Assembly: GCF_003073045.1 (NCBI RefSeq)
Contig: NC_037592.1
Coordinates: forward strand, 40,543,760 to 40,607,759
DNA: 64,000 nucleotides
DNA from: Pomacea canaliculata
Taxonomy: Eukaryota; Mollusca; Gastropoda; Architaenioglossa; Ampullariidae
Direction of reading: 5' to 3'
The position numbers and the translations under genes are program-made. Under the pieces are notes generated by a model. That model did no database searches. It saw only the letters and a program-made list of their open reading frames with translations, and was not told where the DNA came from. This document shows, piece by piece, positions 52,773-63,666 of this stretch; position 1 is the first letter of the stretch, and each line of letters starts with the position of its first letter.

Positions 52773-55662
52773 ACAGCGGGCAGGATACAGCTCTCGGAGG
52801 TTGAGATTATCTTTCTCTGTTTCTTATTTCAAGTACAGGAGAAGTACCACTGCACCGTGAACGTGTTCTGGTCCTCCAAATCCTGTTTTCACCCCTTAGT
52901 AATTACAAGTAGACGGCCAATGTGTAGCTTTGGATGGATTTATTTCCCGGTGTGATGACAGAGTATTAATTTTAGTGCAAGCATTCTGCTACCTTCAGTA
53001 GCTATGAAAAAGGCAGAAACTGCTATGGTAGCACAAACAATGAATAACATAGAAGTGCTGAGTTATATACATCCTACCACTAAGCACGTGCTTGCATACA
53101 TGTGAAAATAAAAAACTGGTTTTGTGAGCTTACGTTTGTGTGTCTTTTCATATATATCTTAGCGGTGTTAGTTATAGACATATAACTCGCCAGACACTTC
53201 TGAAGGGGGTTGGAGGGAGGTATGGAAGGCAGGGTGACGAGAGCTTACAAAAAATACTATCTGGGTTACACGCATGGCCTGCTTTCATGTAGGTGAAGGT
53301 CGATCGATGCAACTGTCATGTAAATGTTGTTTCTGAGAAACAGCTTCCAATGATTTCTCATAAACTTAAAGTAGGTAGACGGGACTTTCTCATGACCTTG
53401 TAGTCGCGGCCAAAGAAGTGATTTGGTTCTGTCGAAGTTAAGAGCCCCCACAAAATGTCAAGAGCTCAGTGCTAAAAGACATAAAAGACTAGTAATATCA
53501 GTTGCAGCTTCTTTGTATCCGCATATATGGCAAGCGTTTGCGTGCGTGTAAGCATGCATGTGCATGTGTTATTTGTCAATCGCCTGATTTCTGACCTACA
53601 TATGTCAGACGACAGTAAAACTTTCAGCTCTGTCCAAAAAGCGTGCAATTTAAAACTCAACGAAATAAGTTTTTGTCGTCGGCAAGTCGGGTACAGGTCT
53701 CGCTACCCGCCTGCAGAGTTCAGCCACTCGGAGGTCGCCGGCTACGCATGACTTGAGGTCGTGTCTCACCGCAGAGGAAAGCATCATGACAGCGGTTCAA
53801 CATGCAACCAAAGAAAAACCGTTTGCCAGGATGTAAATGGAGATAAGTTGGCCATGTTTTTGGCTCTCGTCACACAAATGCGCAGATATGTAAGGAAAGT
53901 TTCTGATCTGTGCTTCGGATGTCTTCAGTATTTAATAATTTTGTTTCGATTTTGCTTTATAGGAGCTCTTCAAGAGAGGTTACACAACATTTTCCTAAAC
54001 TTCAACTGTAAATTACTGTGCATTTAGTATCTACCACTTCACTGTATCATTTAAAGTCAAGCCTACACAGTTGTGGCACGTACCAAATAGTAATTAATCC
54101 AGTACAAACTGTCCGTGCTGTTTTAATTTCTTTGCTGCCACCTGCCCTGATTATTTCTCTCAACTGCTCTTCCTTTACATCCCAGAAGGAAGCAGAAGGA
54201 AGCAGAAGGAGGCAGATTTGATCCAGAGGATGAAACGGGACCAAGACGAGTTTCACTTAACTGTGTGTAGATGGCAGAACTAGAATAGCCCTATTAACAG
54301 TAGTGACAGAGTCTCCTTTTACCGTAAATATTGCATGTTAAGCAGTGCTAAATCTTACTTATTAACGAATTTATACCTCCATTTGCAGATTATCATGACA
54401 AAATTTAGAAAGGGCGTTTCAAGTATGGATGTTCATATTTTCAACATAAACAACACACTGTACACTGTAACTTCATGTGCCCCTCATGTAAAGTAAGTGA
54501 AGAATGAAATACATTTCGTATTACGCCGTGAAGCTTACTTGCACCTTTGAGTTAGATATTTACATGGGATATTTTACACACTACCAAATGTATCTAAACT
54601 TAATGTATTGTTAGTATCAACAAACAAAAGTACCATAAAGAATTTGTCACTCTATCTTTTTATTAATTTAACTTTAGAAATAGTCTTGCTATGATTTCAA
54701 GATTAGAAAATTATGTATGGTCACTGCATAGTTTCTTTTTTTTAGTCACCTAGTGTAAATTGTCATCTACTGTTTGTTACATTGTTATCGCAACTTTGTG
54801 TTATTTCATTCAATCGCAATGAATGACAGGGCAATCGCCCTGAAATAAACAAATCAATCAATACAAAAGAATATATATGCGAAACTAATGCTTTAAGCCC
54901 TTGGACAGTTTACTTACTAAACAAAAGGGAAACAACCAACAAACAACATGGTAGCCAGGCAATGACCAGCATTTTAGCAATAATCTCAGGAAATTCTGAA
55001 AAACATGTGAATTGTTATCACTGTGAAACCAGACTTGTTTAGCTGATAGTCCATGTGATTCTTGGAGTCCATTTAGCAGGTACTCAGAACTTTCTTTCAA
55101 AACTTCTGCTCGTTTCTTGGTGTATCACTAAGTTGTTTGGATAAAGAACAAATTCCTTAAAATTAAATACGCTGTCTGAAACATCTATTTGCACCTTAGA
55201 ATTAGATATTTACATAGGAGATTTTATACTCAGCGAAATTTATCTAAACTTAATATATTGTAATGTGAAGTAATAAAGGAATGACAATATCATTTGATAA
55301 CAAAAATATCGTTAACAAATCTGTACAGTCAAGTCTAAGCAGCAGAATCACGCAATCTGTCACAAATGGTTTCAGAGGAGAATTAAAGATAAAATGTTAC
55401 TTACAATACAGTTATGAAGAATTTATTTAATATTATCAACAATCCTGAAACATGATTTATCATTATACAAATGTACGATATTTTCAGGTATATCTCACCA
55501 AAGAAATATGTGCACGAGTAATAATCCTGTATACTCTTTTTTTTAAATCGCCAGTATATATATATATTTCATATAACATAGTAAAAATATTTTAAAATAT
55601 GCAATACACTATAGTTGGGTTAAAGACTTTATTAAACCTAATATCAGACCTTAACAATATGT
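52773..55662. other. Intergenic, no complete gene recognised
   Basis: This AT-rich stretch is empty except for the AIG1 tail fragment at 54183-54253 and a lone repeat-like stretch near 52846 related to the tandem array at 30708-31120. Confidence 0.5.
54183..54253 (+). pseudogene. Fragment of an AIG1-gene coiled coil (gene A type)
   Basis: The 70 bases match gene A at about 14646-14715 ([15 protein letters not shown] there, EADLIQRMKRDQDEF here) with a few changes. They are preceded by an expanded agaaggaagc repeat. No GTPase sequence, splice site or CaaX signal surrounds it, so it is a stray remnant of another cluster member. Confidence 0.8.
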
Positions 55663-55668
55663 TTTATT
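55663..55668 (-). terminator. Polyadenylation signal of gene E
   Basis: AATAAA on the minus strand lies about 23 bases after the stop of gene E. Confidence 0.55.
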
Positions 55669-55690
55669 TCAGAAACATGATTGCCTGAAA

Positions 55691-58600
55691 TTACATAATT
55701 ACACAGGAAGTTCCCGTACTCCTTCTACCGACAATTTGTCTGTAGTGTCGTTCAATTTCAAATACAAGCAGAATGAAAAGCAAAAATAAAACTTCCACTA
55801 GCTCCTGTACTTTTTCTATAGGCTCAATTTCTAATGTTCTCTGTTTTACTAACGCAGTTATCTGCTTCCTCAGTTGTTTTTCCCTAGCTTGTAACAATCT
55901 CAATTCCTTCTGATGCCTCTGCTCAACGAAGTATTGCTGTCGGTGAAAGGCTTCCACAAGAGATGTCAGGTGTTGATCCATTTCGTCGATCATCCTCATT
56001 TTCTCTTCATTTCTCGCCACTTCCATATTCTTAAGTTTTAGTTTATCAACAGCAGCCTGATCCTGCATTTGCTTCATCGTCTCTTTAAGTTTCTCTATGT
56101 ATTTTTTTGTCCTGATCTTTTCCTCTTCCGCCTTTTTCAGTCTCCTAGCCACCTCCTTCTCCATCTTCTCGCCGACCTCTCTGTACTTGGGACACGTGTA
56201 AGGTTTGCCGCCATGCGCCTCCCTCAGTTTGCACACCTCCTGCATCAGCTGGTCCACCTGCGGTTGTTTGTCGTCTGCCATGTTGTCGAAGACCACGTAG
56301 CGGTGGCCGCACTCATCTAGAACCTTATGGAGGAGGTCAGGGGCCTTCATTAAGACATCATCAATCTGTTCTTTCCTTCTCGTCAGCTCGTCGCCTCGTG
56401 AGAAGATGATGATTATATATTCAGTCACGTGGTGGTCAAAGAGAGACTTCAGTCTGTTAAACACTTCAGCTTCTTCTTCCGTGTACCGACGGTTAATCAT
56501 GATCACGTACAAGATGGCCGTAAACCCCGGATGCATGCAGGCGACTGCTTGAATCACCTCTGTCGCCACCTCTTCGTGCGTCTTTCCGGTGTCGAAAAGA
56601 CCAGGGCAGTCCATGACCTGCATATTAAAAAAAGAGAGCATTGTGACATAAAACAAAGATCTTATTTAACTGATTTTATTTGACGTTTGTCATTAGTTCA
56701 CTAGCTCTGACTGGCTGTAGGGGCACCCGAAGATATTACCACAAAGTCCAGCAAACTTTCCCAGTTTTTCGCATTTCTGAAGGAATCGCCAAACAAAAGT
56801 GTCATATTTGTGAATGTATGAAGTTTATTTAAAGAACTTCTGAAGGCACTTCTCAGCAAGTCGTCATTTAAAATGAGCACATGGTCGGCAGCGCTAGCGA
56901 AACGTTGAGACTTCCAGAGGTCGTCATCAAAGCTCCAGTGGCTGTACCACCAGAGCCTAAGCTAACAGTGAAAGGTGTATGTTTGATGACAAGGCTGGCA
57001 AGAGAAAACGCCGTTCTGAGAGACAATGGAGTCAGGATTGCATCAGGGTGGCCGAGATTCATGGACGCCCGAGCTATGGAGGACAACATCAGCGCCTGGG
57101 ATTTATGCATTGTAACCATATTTACAACATTCCTTCGTCACAGTAATAATACTGCTTGACTGACACAAAAAGTGTTGATATTTTAATACTTTAACAAGAA
57201 TTCGAATGAGAAAAAAGACTAAGGTTTTACTTTTAATCTTATTCAATGTCACAACTAAAAACACCTTAATATGAATGAATTCCTATTAACAATCTCTGTT
57301 ACATTTTACCGTAGTCAAATACTAATAAGCCATTTAAAAAAAGAACATGTGAATGGCTAATTGTGATTTGTAGTTTTATGTAATCATAATCGAAAAAAAA
57401 AACTACGTACTTTGTAACTACGATACTTACTTCGATGGGGGTGTCATTGTTCATGCCACTCTTTAGTGTGGAGCTGCTGGTGACCGAGTGAAAGTTTGCT
57501 TCATTGTTGAAAGCGTGGTGTCCTAGGATTGTGCTTCCAGTTGAAACTTTTTCACGTCCGCTTTTTCCGACAAGAAGGAAGCGATCTTTAATTATATAAC
57601 GAAGAAAAAATATTGAAGCCGATGAATTGAAAGAACGATAAAGTCAATTTTAAAAAGTACCATTGTTTATAATGTAAATACGGTTTGAAATTTTCTGGCA
57701 TTGTAAATTGTACAGTAATATAAAAAAATTTATATAAGAAAGTAGGTAGATAATGGTGTTTGTTTCTGATAATTATAAGCCTGTCATCCCTTGCAAGATC
57801 ACCGCCATTCAATACTATGCACCAACAAATGCAGCAGAAGAAGAGGAAAACAATTTTCTACAGCTCCCTGCAGTCTCTGCTTGACCACACACCAAGAAAA
57901 GATCTGACGATCATGGGAGACCTAAATGCCAAAGTGGGAAATGGTAACACCAGCAGGGAACTGAGCATGGGAAGACATGGCGTCGGCACCTGCAACGAAA
58001 ACGGGGAGCTCTTCACAGACTTCTGCGTTTTCAATAACCATGTCATAGGTGGAACTGTGTTCCCACACAAAAATATACACAAGACAACTTGGAGTTGCAA
58101 TGATTAACTATATAACAGTTGCTCGAAAGAGGAGAAGGAGTATTCAAGATGTCCGAGGAGAGGCGCAGATGCTGTTTCCTAGTGGCAGTCTTCAAGATTA
58201 AGCTGAAGTCCTTCATTGATCCAGCAGGCTGACCCCACCAAGTTCAATACTGCATACCTCAAGAACAAGGAAACAAGGGAAATTTATAACTGTGAAACCA
58301 AGAATAATTATGAGGCCCTTTCAGGACTGAAAAGAGAATCAGTGCAATAATACTGGTCAACACTCAAGATCATTTGGAAGACAACCTGTACAGATGTTCT
58401 AGAGAAGAGGGAAAGAAAACACAAGGAATGGATGACCCTAGAGACCAGGGCAAAGATTGAATCAAGAAAATACTAAAACAGCTCAACCAGTGTGAAGATC
58501 AACAAGAAAAGGAAGATCTCAGAGCTAAATATTGGGAAGCCAGCCTCCATGTGAAGAGGTCTGTCGGAGAGGACAAGAGATGCTTCACCCATGAACTCAC

Positions 58601-61600
58601 AGAGGAAGCAGAGACAGCAGCTAGACAGGGAAACATGAAGCGACTATACAAAATAACACGAACTCTGTCAGGCAGGAACATCAACCAAAACAAACCAGCG
58701 AAAGACAAAGTCGGCAAGACCATAACAAACGATGCAGGACAAAGAGACCGTTGGATGGGAAAAGTGGCAAAGCAGCAGGCCTGGATGGCATACCCCCAGA
58801 AGCATTAAGGGCAAACCCAGAAACAACAGCAACAATTTTACAGCCCCTTCTATACAAGATCTGGGAACAAGAGCAAGTATCAACAGACTGGAAACTAGGT
58901 CACCTGGTCAAGTTACCAAAGAAAGGAGACCTCTCTTAGAGCAACAACGTGCGAAGGATCATAACATCAAAAGCCGCATCAACGAGGCCATGCATTCTTT
59001 CAAAGACCTATGCCACATGTGGAGCTCTCGAGCATTATCCTTCCTCAGTAAGAGCCGCAGGGTGTCTTGCTGGGTCACATGGCCAAAGACCAGCTTACGT
59101 CACTTGACTTTTAAAAGTAGAGGTTCCTGGTGTCCTACGAGTGTGGCCATCTTGCCTTGTACGAAGCAAACTAATGGTACTCTGTGACCCAGATCTGTGA
59201 CCTTTTGAGTGTTCAGTACTCAACGGCCCTCGCACAGTGTTGATAGATAGCGAGTGGGTCTGTCAGATTTCTCTGTGGCAGTAGAGTCGGTGGTGTTTAC
59301 ATTACACCCTTCGTGTTTAATAGGTGTTTTATGAATTAAATGCTGTAGCCATTTGTGGTTGGTGCCGACGGATGGGCGTCGGCGCTATAACAGGGTATTT
59401 GACCCCGTGTGACCTGGCCAATGTTAGCCGCACGGCTGTGACCCAGTCGGCCTAGGCCATTATAGTATGGGTCGCCCCAATGTTACATTTCATATTTTCT
59501 CTAAATAGCTATGCAATTCGTTTTACAATTATAAAATTAATTACATAACTAAAGAATCCATTCTATAATTCTAAAATGCATTCTATGAATATGGACTACA
59601 TTGTACATCTAGTCCTTATATGAGTAAACAATGAAAAGTTATGCGGATGGTGAGAGGCATTATACCACATGCTATCAGGTATATTTAATATGAACGTATC
59701 TTTAAAGCTTGTTAATGTGGCTTTTCGGGTGGTGTGGAAATGATGTTCATTCCTAAACTGAGGAGGATTTTGTAGGGAGGTGTGGTGGAAGAAGAACTTA
59801 CACGATTTGCTGTTGTCCGAGTCGGTTCTGTTTTTACGGATGGAGTGTTCGAAACTCGATGATACACTCAGATGACCTGCATGATGCAACCCAGAAGAAT
59901 GCTTGCTACAGCAAGTGTCTTTACACTGTAACTGTCCTTCTATTTTCAGTTGTTCAAGAAACATCTTCTTCATCTTCTCTCTGATATTCGTTCGTTCCCT
60001 TTTCTTTACTTCTGTTATCTCTCTCATCTGCTGCTCCAATTCTTTTTCGAGTTTTTTTAAGAAGGCTTCCTTTTCCAGTCTTCTCTTCTTCTTACTCATT
60101 TGTTGGTGCAAAAGCTGCTGCATCAGGATATCTAACTGTGCCCTTCTCTTCACTTCATCTTTCCTCTTATGCTGTAAGCCTTCTTCTGTCTTCTGGAATT
60201 CTTTCGTCTTTGCTACATCTTCTTCGACTGAGCATACTGCACAAAAATGAAGATTCTTCAGGAAAATGGAAACTACAGAAAATGGATCAGGCTCATCAAA
60301 AGATATTTATTTTGATATCTTTTACCATTTTCAGTACTGTAAAATGAATTATTTTTTTAATTATCATGTGCAGTTAATGTAAAATGGATGGAATTACTGC
60401 ATGTCACATATAGATCAAAAATGTCTTCTGTGTTTTGCTTAAATATCTGTCGGAATCACAACTTTCAAGTCACACACAATAGAAATTTAGGTAAAAGAAA
60501 ATACTTATACTTAAGACATTTCAAAATCACAAACATAAAAATATGAATGTACACGCCAGGCAATATCATCAGGAGGCAAAGCAGATTATGCAGGAGACAC
60601 AAAGACAAGAGCTATGTACATACTGTGAAATTCCTACACATGAGGTAAAGCAAATTTTACAAGTTGTTGGCAGAAAATGAAGTGTATGCTGAATAAAATA
60701 TATGAGGCAGAGAAATTATTCGAACCAGTGACAGAATCTAAGACCTACATGTTAACAGGGCATGTAGAAATGCAAAATAACTGAGATGCCTGTGATAATG
60801 TTTTGTTCTCCCCATTTACACTGTTATTAAAAGCATGATTAGTATTAGGACATTAAAAAGCGCCATTGGCATCCTGTGAACAACTGCAAAATGGGGTTGT
60901 AAACACAACGAGAACTTGCATGTAAAGTAAAATCAAGTATAAAATTAGTGATATTTTTGGTTTTAGTTATTCGTTAGTCATGAAAGTGGGAACATTTAAT
61001 GAATTTTAAATCCGTTAAAACAGACCGCTTAAAAGTAAAACACACACATATATATATATTAGCTCTAGTATGTTTTGGTAGTTTACACTGACTTACGAGG
61101 CTTTATTCTGGTTGAAATATTGTGTTTTCACGAATCAGATCAAAATGGTAGGGATTTGAGGGGGAAAAGTTCATTGAATGTTTGTTATTTGCGTCTCCTT
61201 GTAGATAAAGCTAACTGACACCTACAAAATGATCCATGTGCACACGTGCAAATTTACATACAAAAGGATAGAGACAAATTCGAGATAACCAATCTGAATT
61301 CCCCCACAATAATTATTGCTGAAAACAGTAAAATAATAAAAAAATTTTCATCTTATCCTTTCAGAACGGGTACAGCTGTTTTACCCGACAAAGTTGTTAG
61401 CACTGATAGAACTCCAATTGATCTTGATGTGGTGCCTCATTTGATTTCTAACGGTTACAAACTGCAGAAATTTAATTACACTTGTAATGGTAATCATTTC
61501 ATGTGTTTAAAAGAAAACACTGTTTATGTTGCTTTTGGTCCATTTGCTACTTGATTTTTATCTTGCAATTGTTCTGTGTTTCGGCTGCAAAAGCCTGTAA

Positions 61601-61837
61601 TAGGCGTAAAGGTAAAAGTCGTCCCCTGAGAGTTTTAGGTCATTGGGGAGTTTGGTGTGAAAGACTGACTGACCTTTCCCCAGCCCATAACTTTGTTAAT
61701 CACTTAATGGAAGCACTTAAAGCTTAAAGAAAAATGAACAAATTGTATGTTTCTTATGTTTAAAATGGAGGTTTACATGAAGGAACTACTGCCAAGTGAG
61801 ACAAAAACACAAATTTCTTACCGTCGTTATCACACAT
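55691..61837 (-). CDS. AIG1-like protein with N-terminal coiled coil, altered P-loop, hydrophobic tail and CaaX box (gene E)
   Basis: Four-exon model, about 510 residues: 61837-61822, 60236-59802, 57585-57431, 56617-55691, all open with phases 1, 1, 0 and donors GTAAGA, GTAAGT, GTAAGT. Exon 1 gives MCDND. Exon 2 (residues about 6-150) is a Lys/Glu-rich coiled coil (KKKRRLEKEAFLKKLEKELE) followed by a Cys/His/Ser-rich stretch. The GTPase begins YRFLLVGKSGREKVSTG: the usual GKTGSGKS is GKSGREKV, losing the Walker A glycine and the Ser/Thr after the lysine. The later elements are normal (DCPGL, ACMHPGFTAILYVI, SRGDEL, RYVVFDN). A second coiled coil follows, then a hydrophobic run VLFLLFILLVF (about 475-488) and the ending CVIM, identical to the K-Ras4B CaaX box. 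Nucleotide binding is doubtful. Intron 2 holds an antisense LINE. Confidence 0.8.
56868..57180. other. Intron 3 of gene E, opposing open frames of unknown meaning
   Basis: A slightly GC-richer patch is open on both strands for more than 80 codons (56881-57159 plus, 57119-56868 minus). Neither product is recognised. It is most likely a piece of an inserted repeat. Confidence 0.3.
57770..59030 (+). mobile_element. RTE-type LINE, internally deleted, antisense in gene E
   Basis: The order is correct for the element. Near the start is ITAIQYYAPTN, and the endonuclease block follows: KDLTIMGDLNAKVGNGNTSR, then NENGELFTDFCVFNNHVIGG, then TVFPHKNIHKTTWS. Next come the linker (RLYKITRTLSGRNINQNKPA) and the first RT block (GKAAGLDGIPPEALRANPET, then VSTDWKLGHLVKLPKKGDLS). 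After a jump there is a C-terminal piece (INEAMHSFKDLCHMWSSRAL). The frame changes several times and the RT catalytic core is deleted, so the copy is dead. It is the same family as the piece at 51890-52772. Confidence 0.85.
61246..61554 (+). other. Unrecognised open frame in intron 1 of gene E
   Basis: A 102-codon frame, antisense to gene E, reads in part DRTPIDLDVVPHLISNGYKL and then a FNYTCNGNHFMCLKENTVYV segment. An overlapping second frame (61503-61727) ends with a basic stretch and LSPAHNFVNHLMEALKA. The two may be one old ORF with a frame break. I do not recognise a family; an inserted element is the most likely source. Confidence 0.3.
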
Positions 61838-63601
61838 GTTGTTTCTGTGAGCCAGTAGCAGGCGAGTCTTAATTAAGTCCGATGTAATCTGTTATGTCAC
61901 AGTAAAAAGTCAACATTAAATGAGAGGGACTTAGTTTAAGACAGCGTTAGGTGTTCAAAAAGGTCAACTGCATGCATGTGTATATATATATATATGTCTA
62001 TCTTTTCCGAACTAACTGCCACGCGCAGACACCTTTTTGTCAATTGCTAAAGTTTGAATTTATGTGGTATGCTTTGGAAAGTTCACAACATTGCCACCAG
62101 TCAACACCAAACACAGCGACAGGTCGGGTTATTCGAACGTTGAAAGTCTGCATTTCTCGTGGTAAAGTAACAGTTTTTCACAACCACGAAAAATGTACTC
62201 TGTCATCCTCCGAATAATGAACTGCGCTCATTCTCTCTCTCTGTGATTGGTGTTGACGGCTGGCAATGTGGTGACAACGTGACGTAGTACACTGTCATCA
62301 GCGCTCGTTGATCGCAAATACGAATCGTAGCGGATCATTAATTAATGGATGGGTTTTGGAGGCTGAAATGTGCAGGTTAGTTTTATATCACCTGTATCTA
62401 CTGATGTCAGAAAAACGCAAACAATTCAGGCTCGTCTTTAAAGGTATGTTTGCAATGGGTAAGCTGAGAACTCACAATTTTAATATTGTCGAATTGCTAT
62501 CATACAACTCTAAGCGTGAGATGTAACAACAGAATTAGGTAAAGCATAGATCAGTGGAGGAATTCACAAGTGACTAGTTACTCAAAATAACGCTAAGACG
62601 TTACACTTTGCAGCTGATGAGGGCAATACGAGGAACAATAGTAAATCAGTGCCGACCAGAACAATTTTGGCGTTGAGTTTGAATGGTAGAAAAGATGAAA
62701 TTATTGGATGTACTGCTTTCTTCTTAACATGACATACAAATTGTTTCTGACTAAATATTTTATTATTCCCATTTGAAATAAAACATAAAGATATTTTTCT
62801 GTCACTGTAGTGTAAGCTCAACATTTTTCTAATTCTTTTTTGATTTCACGAAATACTAATCTTTGCAAATAATAGAATGAAAATAAGATTAAGGTCTACT
62901 TCACTCTAGAGCATTAATTTGCCGGGTGTTATAGTTTAGGAGCAAATGATCGATACGCTTGATGACTACCACGGTGATATTGTGATACTAACGTTCGCAC
63001 AGCCAGCTGAACAACACATCACGTGACTACCTTAGCAATGTGTTTGTGTATTGAGGTCACACCGGGCGGTGGCTGCCTCGGCAAAGGACAGTGTGCCCTA
63101 CAATATTTATATCAACGCCTTTGCTTCTAAACTGAAAGACCATGGTGGTCTTATGACTGACTACTTTTCTAGTAAATTTCTTTAGTACCATAGAATGAAG
63201 CAACAGAATATTTCTGCTTCATCATTTCATTAGTTATTTTTGCTATCAATTAAAATGCAACAAATTTACAGAACAAGCCCGGGCTTTACATTTGGGAAGA
63301 CAGGAATTGTGCAAGAGTTTAGCCAGCAATTATGTGTACACAATCTGTCCTTGTACTTACAATGTTTGTGAATAAGTACTTATTTATATACAAGATGCTA
63401 TACTGACTTACCAGCGCTTGTTCTGTGTTGGTTATTACAACTGGTCTTTCTCGCTTTTCATTACTTGGGTACCTACAGGAGACTTTGTTTACTTCCTAGA
63501 TCGGCTGACAACCACACGTCTGCTTACTTGACCTCATGTGTAGATTATAAAAATAGACACAAACCTAGTTTCTCCAACACTCGCTATTTATAACTCATGC
63601 A
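61838..63601. other. Upstream of gene E, no gene recognised
   Basis: This stretch must contain the gene E promoter. No clear TATA or kappaB-type site was seen near the start. The remaining frames are short and unsupported. Confidence 0.4.
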
Positions 63602-63666
63602 ATGGCGGCTGTGTTGTCGCTCAGTGGTTCGAAGCAAACTGAAGTCACCTCTGACTGTGTCCCAAG
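63602..63666 (+). CDS. Possible first coding exon of a gene running off the window
   Basis: ATGGCGGCTG opens a 21-codon frame (MAAVLSLSGSKQTEVTSDCV then P) that reaches a donor-like AAG/GTACGA at 63667. A TATA-like ctatttataa lies about 15 bases before the ATG. No partner exon is visible to the right inside the window, so this is weak. Confidence 0.25.

Noticed and set aside
53690-53770. GC-richer stretch with gttcagccactcgg, checked as a tRNA.
   Set aside because: The stems do not pair into a cloverleaf and the A and B boxes are missing.
59040-59490. Sequence on the minus strand beginning TGTAACATTGGGGCGACC, suggestive of a solo LTR.
   Set aside because: Only one end looks LTR-like; I found no matching second end, target duplication or internal part, so family and limits cannot be supported.
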